In this document: positions 7,256 through 13,764 of the stretch, one piece after another | Position numbering within the stretch: position 1 is the stretch's first letter | Layout: every line of letters starts with the position of its first letter | Assembly (NCBI GenBank): GCA_023230425.1 | Contig: JALNXI010000013.1 | Span: 1-16,182 of the forward strand | Length of the DNA stretch: 16,182 bases | Origin: Methanoculleus sp. | GTDB taxonomy: Archaea > Halobacteriota > Methanomicrobia > Methanomicrobiales > Methanoculleaceae | Direction: 5' to 3' | Made by a program: the position numbers and the translations under genes | Notes under the pieces: model-generated | What the model saw: only the letters and a program-made list of their open reading frames with translations | What the model was told of the DNA's origin: nothing | The model's database searches: none

Positions 7256-7583
7256 GGTTAAAAAGTCAGACGGACCGAAATTCTCGGTAGCAGAAGATCC
7301 TGGATTCAGGGTAATTCACGTCGATGGCGTCTATGGAGTATTAAACTCAGCAGGAGGGCAATTGACGTTCTATCAGGATTTAATGAAGGTTGGCGTTGAT
7401 GAAAATGGTTCGATGGCGATTAAGGCAGTAGAGCGCGTATTGGTAGCCGATATACGGATGTCACCAGAGGTATTCAGGTCTACAGCATACTGGATGATGG
7501 AGCAGGCACAGGACTACGAAAAATGGGTGGTGGAAACGTTCCAGCAAGAAGAGTCGGATAAGTCTAATGATATGCCGGGATAG
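7248..7583 (+). CDS. Small hypothetical protein, possibly DUF3467-like
   Basis: A 111-aa acidic soluble protein whose ATG lies inside the end of the winged-helix gene (8-nt overlap), implying translational coupling. The pattern is a beta-rich N-terminal half (FRVIHVDGVYGVLN, then LTFYQDLMKVG), then VERVLVADIRMSPEVFRSTA and a helical WMMEQAQDYEKWV. The strand ending in a 'MSPE' turn before a helix recalls the DUF3467 family, but similarity is weak and from memory only. The last residues (EESDKSNDMPG) are polar and probably disordered. A partner or cofactor role for the upstream regulator is inferred from gene order. Remnants of an IS66 transposase begin shortly after the stop. Confidence 0.68.
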   Translation: MDEVKKSDGPKFSVAEDPGFRVIHVDGVYGVLNSAGGQLTFYQDLMKVGVDENGSMAIKAVERVLVADIRMSPEVFRSTAYWMMEQAQDYEKWVVETFQQEESDKSNDMPG

Positions 7584-7612
7584 GCAGACGGCATTCCTCC
7601 CCGGCTTGAAGA

Positions 7613-8042
7613 TCGGGGTCTCCTGCCTGATGCGGATGAAAGCGGCCGTGGATACCGCACAACAGAGCGGGCATGCTCTGCTGCCGGCCATCAGTACTGC
7701 ATTTGAAGAACGGTATCGCAGGATTCTCGAAGCCGGGGAGAGGGAAGCGGAGACCACCGGGGTTCCCCGGGAGCAGAGATAGCGCGGCAGAAAGAAGCAG
7801 CCGAACGCGAAGAATCTCCTGGATCGCTGTCGCAACTACCAGGGAGAGATCCTGGCATTCATGAAGGGTTTCACCAGACCCTTCACCAATACTCAGGCCG
7901 AACGGGATCTCCGGGACGTTCCGGAGTGAAGAGGGCGCTCTGAACTACATCAACCATCAAGAAGCACGATCATCCGGTATTACCGGAACGGAGGAGGGTA
8001 TTCGAGGGGACGCCCTTCGTCCCAGCGGCGACTCACCGGGTG
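7613..8042 (+). pseudogene. Decayed C-terminal part of an IS66-family transposase
   Basis: The stretch encodes IS66 transposase landmarks in order, across three frames. Frame 1 (to 7929) has MKAAVDTAQQSG, FEERYRRILEAG, KKQPNAKNLLDRCRNY and FTNTQAERDLR. Frame 2 (from 7916) has TFRSEEGALNY. Frame 3 (from about 7953) has TIKKH and VFEGTPFVPAAT. The lesions are an in-frame TAG at 7780-7782; loss of about 10 codons between AERDLR and TFRSEEGA (the family's VQQKISG region) with a frame change near 7915; and a further deletion plus frame change near 7948, where the IRSY segment is lost. The N-terminal two thirds of the transposase and both element ends are not visible, so this is an old immobile remnant. 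Confidence 0.85.
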
Positions 8043-8146
8043 CCCAGAACAGGCACGTTTCGGAAACGTTACCTGAACCGAAGATCTTTCGAGGGAGGTT
8101 CATTACACCCATACCCCACAGTTTTACAGCGCAGGGAGTCTTCTCC

Positions 8147-8350
8147 TTGCAGAATCATAACCGAAAAGCGGTGAACGGATTGACAGCAACAAAAGAACTC
8201 ATAGACCACATGAAAGCAGAACTGGAGCACGTGCACGCCGACCTGGAACACGTAGGAAGAGACATTGAAGAACTCAACGCACACATCAGGAACCTTGATA
8301 GCCATCTCCACCATCTTCTTGATGAAACAGGAACGGGGATCATCGAGTGA
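8147..8350 (+). CDS. Small His-rich coiled-coil protein
   Basis: A 67-aa ORF starts at TTG 8147, with AGGGAG (8133-8138) 8 nt upstream as a good SD; a GTG at 8171 is an alternative start. From about residue 15 the sequence is one long amphipathic helix with a leucine/hydrophobic heptad pattern (KELIDHMKAELEHVHADLEH, then IEELNAHIRNLDSHLHHLLD). It has eight His between about residues 20 and 55. No family is recognised. It probably oligomerises, and the His might bind metal. It stands alone between the IS66 remnant and the feo locus. Confidence 0.5.
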   Translation: MQNHNRKAVNGLTATKELIDHMKAELEHVHADLEHVGRDIEELNAHIRNLDSHLHHLLDETGTGIIE

Positions 8351-8907
8351 GTACCCTTCAAACCTGTCTCGATCCGGTTAGATCCGGGTTCGCTCCCCCA
8401 TGCGAGTGATGCAGGCGGCCCCGGTGAACACCCCCCCTCTCTCAACGGCCGGTAAGTAACAGGGCAGGATTCCTCCTGCCCCCTCGTCCGGAGACCGGGT
8501 GCGGCGGCGATTGTTCACCGCATACGGCCCGCCCGTCTCACTATCCGGGTTCCCGGCCGGTCTGGTGCAAAGAAGATCTGGCTCCGCATTCATGACACTT
8601 TTCTCTGATACGCTCTCCTCTTCCCGAAATTGATCTTCTGTCCCGGAACGGCTCCGCCGCACGAGTGCCACCGGAATATGCGCATCTGCAGCCACGACGA
8701 GGATGATCGCCTCTCCGAAGCCGGTTCCACCCCCTTCCCGCTGCCGGTGCCTTGCACGTTGTTCGTGCCTGAAGGCCGGCAGGTCTACTCCGCGGCCTCG
8801 ACCCACCCTGCTGCACCGCCCGGGCACGTAACCCTGACGGGGCTGCCCCCGGCCGCTCCTCCCCGGAGAATCGGTTGCATCGGAAGGCCTTCGGATATCC
8901 ACACAAT
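8351..8907. other. Intergenic region upstream of the feo locus, no recognised gene
   Basis: Frames are open on both strands (a 174-aa minus-strand frame at 8378-8902 is the longest), but none shows a recognisable domain, and Arg/Pro/Gly-rich composition in competing frames suggests chance openness. The region contains a strong hairpin at 8462-8481, a direct GATCCGG repeat near 8370-8386 and a 10-bp palindrome, GAAGGCCTTC, at 8883-8892. Confidence 0.5.
8462..8481. repeat. 8-bp stem hairpin
   Basis: GGGCAGGA, loop TTCC, TCCTGCCC forms a perfect GC-rich hairpin about 110 bp after the coiled-coil gene. No T-tract follows on the plus strand, so a terminator role is only possible. Confidence 0.4.
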
Positions 8908-8991
8908 CCGAATAAAATTTGCTTCCGGGGACTCAAACCCGGATCTCTTTCGGCCCGGGATTATATCGACCAAACAAGAGAAGATGGTCAT
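8908..8991 (+). promoter_or_regulatory. Promoter of the upstream (degenerate) feo copy
   Basis: This stretch matches the segment in front of the intact feo operon (10744-10826). It shares CGGCCCGGGATTATATCGAC, with TTATAT at about 8961-8966, the GGGACTC motif and the outer CCGAA ... TTTCGG arms. The TATA element is about 30 nt before ATG 8992, so the transcript is expected to be leaderless or nearly so. Conservation between copies argues that these elements mattered after the duplication. Confidence 0.6.
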
Positions 8992-9207
8992 ATGGAACGA
9001 TCAGAATCGTCAGAACAGACGGCGGTGACCATGCTCGACCGCGTCGGCCCGAAACGCCGGTGTCCGCCCTTCCGGGACGCCCAGGAGTATGCTGCCCGGG
9101 ATGGACAGGGAGACTCTCCGGTCTTCTCCCCCCGTCAGTCCCGCCGGGTACCGGACGAACGTATGGCGTGCAGGGACGAGCCCCATCAGGGCAGCCCCGG
9201 AGGAGGG
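8992..9207 (+). pseudogene. Decayed first FeoA (FeoA1') of the upstream feo copy
   Basis: The start (MERSESSEQTAVTMLDRVG) matches the intact FeoA1 (MERSETPERTAVTTLDRIG). After about 22 codons the FeoA sequence is lost from this frame. Traces of the SH3-like domain survive in another frame, for example RTYGVQG against the intact EYRVKG near 9160. Small deletions have removed the FeoA1 stop, so the frame runs without interruption into FeoA2', making a nominal 153-aa ORF (8992-9453). FeoA normally binds the FeoB G domain; this copy should not fold as FeoA. Confidence 0.7.
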
Positions 9208-9453
9208 ATGATGGGCGACGTCTCTCCTCTCACGCTCCTTGCCGCCGGAACCGAGGCGACGATCGCCGGGATCCGGGGCGACGGAGGGCTGCAGATGCGC
9301 CTCTCCGGGATGGGGCTCTGCCCCGAGGCCCGGGTGACGATCCGGTCTGCAAACCGGGGCTCAGTCATCGTCGCGGCCGGCCCGGCCCGGTATCTCCTCT
9401 CGCGGGGAACGGCGGCGAAGGTACTCGTCAGGGTGACGCAGGGGGCCGCATGA
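9208..9453 (+). CDS. feoA: FeoA-family protein, second FeoA of the upstream copy
   Basis: An 81-aa small SH3-like FeoA domain protein, collinear and equal in length to the intact FeoA2 at 11090. Conserved parts are PLTLLAAGTEATI, LSGMGLCPEARVTI, RGSVIVAA and ARYLLSRGTAAKVLV. Such proteins act with FeoB in ferrous iron uptake, probably by touching its cytoplasmic G domain. AGGAGGG ends right before the tandem ATG ATG start, and the gene overlaps the next by ATGA. Its intact frame beside a wrecked FeoA1' suggests selection or recent decay. It may instead be translated as the end of the 153-aa fused frame that starts at 8992. Confidence 0.78.
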   Translation: MMGDVSPLTLLAAGTEATIAGIRGDGGLQMRLSGMGLCPEARVTIRSANRGSVIVAAGPARYLLSRGTAAKVLVRVTQGAA

Positions 9454-10361
9454 CGAAGAAGATCCGGATTGCGCTCACCGGCAATCCCGGTGCCGGCAAG
9501 GCGGAGATCTTCGCCGCGCTCACCGGCAATCGGTCCCGGGTGCCGACGGAGAAGAAGACCGGCCGGGTCAGCCACAACGGCTACGATGTCGAAATCGTCG
9601 ATCTCCCGGAAACCTGCAGCCTGACAGCCTACTCCGCAGGCGAGATCATTGTTCGGGACTTCATCCTCGATGAGACGCCCGACGTCGTCGTCCAGGCCGT
9701 GGACGCGGCGAACCTGGAGCGGGATCTCTACCTGACGACCCGGCTCGCCGAACTCGGAGTTCCGGTCGTCATCGCCCTGAACGTGGCTGATGTGATCGAC
9801 CCGGAGAGGCTCTCGGCGTTCCTTGAGATCCCGGTCGTCTGCACGGCCCGAACCCGGGGTGACGGCAGAGAAGACCTCCTTGACGCCGCGATCAGGGAGG
9901 TGGAGACCGCACCCTGCCACGAACGGATCATGGACTATGTGGACTACGGCGCGGAGGTGGAGACGATGATCGCATCGCTCATCGATCTCCTCCTGACCGA
10001 CAGAACCCTCACCGTGCGATATCCCCTCCGCTGGCTCGCGGTCAGGCTCCTGGAAGGAGACGAGGATGCTCTGGCAAGGATCCCATGCGGCCTCGCCTTT
10101 AATCGCCTGCAGGACTTCCTCTCCCTCGTCGATTCAGACGAGTACCGGGCCGCTATGGTGGAAAGGCGCTATGAAGCGATCGCGGCCATCCTGCCGCAGG
10201 TCCTGAGCCCCGGCACCGGCGTTCCTGCCGCTCCCTGCCGCTGCCCGGGCTGGTGTGGGAATGCCGGGGATCGTTTGGTCGTGGAGTATGTCCTGACCGA
10301 GAAAGGGAGGGAAGCTGCGGGAAGACTCGCAAAAATGGGGCGCCATATCGGGCTTAACTGA
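9450..10361 (+). CDS. Chimeric FeoB G domain fused to FeoC-like Cys-rich tail (no permease)
   Basis: This 303-aa product starts at the ATGA overlap with FeoA2'. Residues 1-251 match the FeoB G domain and its helical regulatory domain, ending at AAILPQV. Residues 262-303 match the tail of the FeoC-like protein (APCRCPGWCG, then VVEYVLTEKGREAAG). The eight or so FeoB membrane segments, the 4-TM protein and the FeoC helix-turn-helix are gone. The GTPase motifs are damaged: G1 is GNPGAGKA (Thr lost), switch I NWPGVT is deleted (6 residues fewer before G3), and G3 is DLPE rather than DLPG; NVAD (111-114) remains. It cannot transport iron. Three closely spaced Cys (263, 265, 269) remain of a possible Fe-S site. 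The frame has no stops, so it may still be made, perhaps as a FeoA-binding decoy or regulator, but decay is the simpler reading. Confidence 0.8.
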   Translation: MTKKIRIALTGNPGAGKAEIFAALTGNRSRVPTEKKTGRVSHNGYDVEIVDLPETCSLTAYSAGEIIVRDFILDETPDVVVQAVDAANLERDLYLTTRLAELGVPVVIALNVADVIDPERLSAFLEIPVVCTARTRGDGREDLLDAAIREVETAPCHERIMDYVDYGAEVETMIASLIDLLLTDRTLTVRYPLRWLAVRLLEGDEDALARIPCGLAFNRLQDFLSLVDSDEYRAAMVERRYEAIAAILPQVLSPGTGVPAAPCRCPGWCGNAGDRLVVEYVLTEKGREAAGRLAKMGRHIGLN

Positions 10362-10366
10362 CAAAA

Positions 10367-10380
10367 GCCGGTGTGCCGGC
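10367..10380 (+). terminator. Possible terminator hairpin after the upstream feo copy
   Basis: GCCGG, loop TGTG, CCGGC directly follows the chimera's stop codon. AAAAGC before it and GCTTTT (10392-10397) after it form a possible outer pairing that ends in a short T-run. The position fits transcription termination, though archaeal terminators are mainly T-tracts. Confidence 0.35.
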
Positions 10381-10743
10381 AGACAAAACCTGCTTTTCCC
10401 CCCCGGATCCCCGTCTCCACGGTTCCGGCTGTACTGACGAATCCTTCCGACACCATATGGTCGCAAGCCGTCCCTCTGTTCCGGGAACCCCGGACGCTTC
10501 CACGGTTGGTCCGGCAGCAAAGCATTGTACCTTCATTTGCAGATGTGCCAGCCGCACGCAGAAGGCCGCGAAAGAAGTGTGGGGTTTAGGTACTATGGTC
10601 CGGCGGAGCACCGCCGATGCCGGTCTCCGGTTGCCGTGGGTGAACGTGGCGGTTCCGACCGCATGCCTGAACCGGCAACGGCCGGCGCCGCGGAGTTCCC
10701 GGGAAGCCGTTCATGTCCATTGACCTTCGGATTTTTCCGGTTT
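10381..10743. other. Spacer between the two feo copies, no recognised gene
   Basis: About 360 bp separates the upstream copy from the promoter of the intact operon. Short frames on both strands give no recognisable protein. I see no convincing similarity to the sequence upstream of the first copy, so the duplicated unit appears to start near the CCGAA promoter arm. Confidence 0.5.
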
Positions 10744-10826
10744 CCGAAAAAAATTCGTTTCAGGGACTCAGATCCGGACTTTTTTCGGCCCGGGATTATA
10801 TCGACCGAACGAGAGAAGAAAGTCGT
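10744..10826 (+). promoter_or_regulatory. Promoter/operator of the intact feo operon
   Basis: TTATAT (about 10795-10800), preceded by GGCCCGGGA, lies about 30 nt before ATG 10827, predicting a leaderless or very short leader. Upstream, CCGAAAAAA (10744-10752) and its exact inverse TTTTTTCGG (10780-10788) flank a GGGACTCAGATCCGGA core. Inverted arms next to a TATA box suit a metal-dependent repressor; the DtxR-type gene at 14599 is a candidate, by inference only. The arrangement is shared with the upstream copy. Confidence 0.55.
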
Positions 10827-11093
10827 ATGGAACGATCAGAAACACCAGAACGCACTGCGGTGACCACGCTCGATCGCATCGGCTTAACGTGCCGGTGCCG
10901 TGTCGCTGGCATCCGCGCGTCCGGGGCGCTCAGGAAGCGCGTGCTTGCCATGGGCATGGTGCCGGGGGCGGAAGTGGAGGTAGTCCGGGCCGCTCCTCTC
11001 GGCGACCCTATGGAGTACCGGGTGAAGGGGTACTGCCTCTCGCTGCGGCGCGCCGAGGCGAGTCTCATCGAGGTTGTCCCGGTGGTGGGATGA
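10827..11093 (+). CDS. feoA: FeoA-family ferrous iron transport protein (FeoA1)
   Basis: An 88-aa product with the FeoA SH3-like domain: CRVAGIRASGALRKRVLAMG, MVPGAEVEVVRAAPLGD, then YRVKGYCLSLRRAEASLIEV. The typical family length is about 75-90 aa. FeoA is a small cytoplasmic partner needed with FeoB for Fe(II) uptake. ATG 10827 is chosen over the longer frame (ATG 10713) because the TATA box lies 30 nt before it and homology with the other copy starts there. Only a weak purine stretch precedes it, consistent with leaderless translation. The stop overlaps the next start (ATGA). It differs from FeoA2 by its basic RKR segment and extra N-terminus. Confidence 0.88.
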   Translation: MERSETPERTAVTTLDRIGLTCRCRVAGIRASGALRKRVLAMGMVPGAEVEVVRAAPLGDPMEYRVKGYCLSLRRAEASLIEVVPVVG

Positions 11094-11335
11094 TGGAAGG
11101 CACCTGCCCGCTTGCCCTCCTTGCTGCCGGAACCGAGGCGAAGGTCACCGATGTCCGGGCCGGCAGGGGGATGCAGGCGCGTCTCTTGGGAATGGGCTTT
11201 TGCCCCGACGCCCGGGTGACGGTTCAGTGCGCGGATCGAGGTTCGATCATCGTTTCGGTCGGTGATGCCCGGTACGCCCTGTCAAGGGGAATCGCGATGA
11301 AGATATTCGTCGGCATTGCGAAGGGGTCTGCATGA
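11090..11335 (+). CDS. feoA: FeoA-family ferrous iron transport protein (FeoA2)
   Basis: An 81-aa second FeoA domain in the operon: PLALLAAGTEAKVTDVRAG, LLGMGFCPDARVTV, RGSIIVSVG and ARYALSRGIAMKIFV. It is collinear with the 81-aa FeoA2' at 9208. GGTGGTGGG ends at its tandem ATG ATG start and it overlaps both neighbours by 4 nt, so its expression is coupled to FeoA1 and FeoB. Paired FeoA proteins may form a heterodimer on the FeoB G domain; that is inferred from gene order. Confidence 0.88.
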   Translation: MMEGTCPLALLAAGTEAKVTDVRAGRGMQARLLGMGFCPDARVTVQCADRGSIIVSVGDARYALSRGIAMKIFVGIAKGSA

Positions 11336-13326
11336 CGCGAGAGATCCGGATTGCGCTCACCGGCAACCCCAACGTCGGCAAGACGACGCTGTTTAACGCG
11401 CTCACCGGCTCACGGCAGCATGTCGGGAACTGGCCCGGGGTGACCGTGGAGAAGAAGACCGGTAAGGTCAGCCGCAACGGTTGCGAGTTCGAGGTCGTCG
11501 ACCTCCCCGGAACCTACAGCCTGACCGCGTACTCCGCGGACGAAGTCATTGCGCGGGATTTCATCCTCGATGAGAAGCCCGACGTCGTCGTTCAGGTCGT
11601 GGACGCGACGAACCTGGAACGGAACCTCTACCTGACGACGCAACTCGCCGAGCTCAGAACTCCGCTCGTCATCGCCCTGAATATGGCCGATATGGCCGAA
11701 GCGCAGGGCAACCCCATCGACTACCGGAAGCTCTCGGGGTTCCTTGAGATCCCGATCGTACGCACGGTCGGGACCCGGGGCGAAGGGTTGCAGGACCTCC
11801 TCGATGCTGCGGTCAAGGAGGCGAAGACCTCGCCGCACCACGAGCATACCATCGGCTACGGCAACGAGGCGGAGGAGATGATCGCAAAGCTCACCGATCC
11901 CCTTTCTGCCGACAGGACCCTTTCCGGGAAGTACCCGCTCCGCTGGCTCGCGGTCAAACTCCTGGAAGGGGACGAGAACGTCCTCGCGAAGGTCCGGGGG
12001 GGAGCGGCGTCTGCCCGCGTGCAGAGTATCCTCTCCTCCATCAATTCAGACGAGTACGAGGCTACGATGGCGGACAAGCGCTACGAGGCGATCGCCGCCA
12101 TCCTGCCGCAGGTTCACCGCACCAACACCAGGGGCACGACGTTTTCGGACATGGTCGACCGTGTCGTCACCAACCGGTACCTCGGCATCCCGATCTTTCT
12201 TGCGCTGATGTGGGGGGCGTTCGAGCTGACGTTTACGGTCGCGACTCCCTTCATGACCGTGATCGATACGCTCACCGTATGGCTCGCCGAGTTCGCGGTC
12301 GCTTCGATTGAGCCCGCCTGGCTTGGCTCTCTCATCGGCGACGGTATCATCAGCGGTGTCGGCGCCGTCCTCATCTTCCTGCCCAACATCCTCATTCTCT
12401 TCCTGATCCTCGCGTTACTTGAGGATTCCGGCTACCTGGCGCGTGCTGCGTTCATTATGGACCGGCCTTTATATGCGCTCGGACTTCCCGGGAAAGCGTT
12501 CATCCCGATGCTGATCGGGTTTGGGTGCAACGTCCCTGCAATCATGGCCACGCGGTCGATCGAGAGCGAGAAAGACCGGCTGATATCGATCCTGGTCAAC
12601 CCCTTCATGTCCTGCAGCGCGAGGCTCCCCGTGTATGTCCTCTTCGCCGGTGCATTCTTCGGGGCCCATGCAGGAGGCGTGATGTTCTTCCTCTACGTCC
12701 TCGGGATCGCCGTTGCGATTGCGTCCGCGAAGCTCTTCAGGAGCACCATCCTCCCGGGCGAAGTTTCTCCCTTTGTCATGGAGATGCCCCCGTATCGGCT
12801 TCCTACGGCAATGACGAGCCTCATGCACATGTGGAGCCGGGGGTCGATGTATCTCCGGAAAGCCGGAACGATCATCCTTCTCGGTGCCATGCTCGTCTGG
12901 GCTCTGGCGTCCTTCCCGTACGGCGTCGAGTACGGGAGCGCGGAGAGCTTTGCAGGTATGCTCGGACACCTGGTAGAACCGCTGGTGGCTCCGCTCGGGT
13001 TTGACTGGAAGGTCGCGGTCGCGCTGATCTTCGGGTTCCTCGCAAAAGAGGTCGTCGTCGGATCGCTCGGCGTCCTCTACGGAGCCGGGGAGGAATCGCT
13101 CACCGATGCGCTTTTCGCCGACCCGAGCCTTTCCGCGGCAACGGCCCTTGCCCTGATGGTCTTTGTGCTGCTCTACATGCCGTGCGTCGCAGCGCTCGGC
13201 GTCATCAAGAAAGAGACAGGATCGTGGAAGTGGACGGGCTTTGCAGTCGCTTACGGTATCGTCGTTGCCTGGGTCCTGGCGTTTGTCGTCGGACATCTTG
13301 CCCCGTTCTTCATAGGGGGTGCATAA
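11332..13326 (+). CDS. feoB: FeoB ferrous iron transporter
   Basis: A 664-aa full-length FeoB, the inner-membrane GTP-dependent Fe(II) uptake protein. The N-terminal G domain has G1 GNPNVGKT (11-18), switch I VGNWPGVT (31-38), G3 DLPG (57-60) and G4 NMAD (117-120). A helical regulatory region extends to about residue 265. The membrane part then has two gate-like repeats with the family's Cys motifs: GFGCNVPAIMATR (about 396-408) and NPFMSCSARLPVY (about 423-435). It ends with YMPCVAALGVIKKETGSWKW and a last membrane helix. The length is normal for archaeal FeoB. It overlaps FeoA2 by ATGA, and AAGGGG precedes the start. All nucleotide motifs are intact, so this is the working transporter of the locus. 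Confidence 0.97.
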   Translation: MTREIRIALTGNPNVGKTTLFNALTGSRQHVGNWPGVTVEKKTGKVSRNGCEFEVVDLPGTYSLTAYSADEVIARDFILDEKPDVVVQVVDATNLERNLYLTTQLAELRTPLVIALNMADMAEAQGNPIDYRKLSGFLEIPIVRTVGTRGEGLQDLLDAAVKEAKTSPHHEHTIGYGNEAEEMIAKLTDPLSADRTLSGKYPLRWLAVKLLEGDENVLAKVRGGAASARVQSILSSINSDEYEATMADKRYEAIAAILPQVHRTNTRGTTFSDMVDRVVTNRYLGIPIFLALMWGAFELTFTVATPFMTVIDTLTVWLAEFAVASIEPAWLGSLIGDGIISGVGAVLIFLPNILILFLILALLEDSGYLARAAFIMDRPLYALGLPGKAFIPMLIGFGCNVPAIMATRSIESEKDRLISILVNPFMSCSARLPVYVLFAGAFFGAHAGGVMFFLYVLGIAVAIASAKLFRSTILPGEVSPFVMEMPPYRLPTAMTSLMHMWSRGSMYLRKAGTIILLGAMLVWALASFPYGVEYGSAESFAGMLGHLVEPLVAPLGFDWKVAVALIFGFLAKEVVVGSLGVLYGAGEESLTDALFADPSLSAATALALMVFVLLYMPCVAALGVIKKETGSWKWTGFAVAYGIVVAWVLAFVVGHLAPFFIGGA

Positions 13327-13329
13327 ACA

Positions 13330-13764
13330 ATGAGTAACGGAATAAAAATTCTCTTTGGAGCGGTGCTTGGGGTCCTCTACGCGGCCTGCGGGCTGCTCCA
13401 GGTAGTCCAGGCCATCTTCGGCACGATGGAAAGCCTGGAGGCTCTCTTCATTCCCGGAAACATCTTCAGCGGGTCCGTGTTGCTTGTAATAGGAACTGTT
13501 TTCCTGACCGGGGTCAGGAAACTCTCCATCGGCACAGAGGAGGGTATGCCTTTCATCTACGTCGGCATCCTCTTTTCGGTCGGGATCGGGCTCGTGGAAC
13601 TCCTCGCCCTCTGCGCACTGGGGGCCGACGCCTACCTCGTCGGGGAATGGGCCGACTGGTCGGCTGCCGATGCGGTGAATCCTCTCCTCTATCTTGCGGT
13701 GATCGGAGTTCTCGGCCTCCTCGCCTGGGGCAAAGAGTTCTTCAGGGGGGCTCGGGCAGCATGA
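13330..13764 (+). CDS. Small 4-TM membrane protein of the feo operon
   Basis: A 144-aa hydrophobic protein with four predicted membrane helices (about residues 5-29, 41-60, 72-97 and 114-134) and short loops. The second half of its ORF has an acidic outer loop (GEWADWSAADA), and the C-terminus is basic (KEFFRGARAA). It starts 3 nt after FeoB with GGGGGTG upstream and overlaps the FeoC-like gene by ATGA, so it belongs to the operon. I do not recognise the family. A role in FeoB assembly or iron passage is inferred from position alone. The upstream feo copy has lost it completely. Confidence 0.8.
   Translation: MSNGIKILFGAVLGVLYAACGLLQVVQAIFGTMESLEALFIPGNIFSGSVLLVIGTVFLTGVRKLSIGTEEGMPFIYVGILFSVGIGLVELLALCALGADAYLVGEWADWSAADAVNPLLYLAVIGVLGLLAWGKEFFRGARAA

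Larger units (their letters stand above)
8908..10361 (+). repeat. Degenerate tandem copy of the feo locus
   Basis: Promoter, FeoA1 start, FeoA2, FeoB G domain and FeoC tail follow the same order as in the intact copy at 10744-14060, with about 85% identity around the first start codon by eye. Relative to the intact copy, roughly 1.8 kb is missing between the end of the FeoB regulatory helical domain and the Cys-rich tail of FeoC. It is read as an old tandem duplication followed by internal deletion in the upstream copy. Confidence 0.8.

Noticed and set aside
7780..7782. In-frame TAG in the IS66 remnant as a possible pyrrolysine codon
   Set aside because: Further deletions and frame changes downstream show a dead gene, and nothing in the window supports pyrrolysine use.
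8380..8410. tRNA T-arm-like GGGTTCGCTCCCCC
   Set aside because: The arms do not pair as a T-stem and no acceptor, D or anticodon arm could be built around it.
8378..8902. 174-aa minus-strand frame in the region before feo
   Set aside because: No recognisable domain, Arg/Gly/Pro-rich, competes with other open frames; treated as chance.
8919..9449. N-terminal extension of the FeoB-like chimera to 480 aa
   Set aside because: The extension crosses the promoter, FeoA1' and FeoA2' in another frame; ATG 9450 in the ATGA overlap matches the intact operon.
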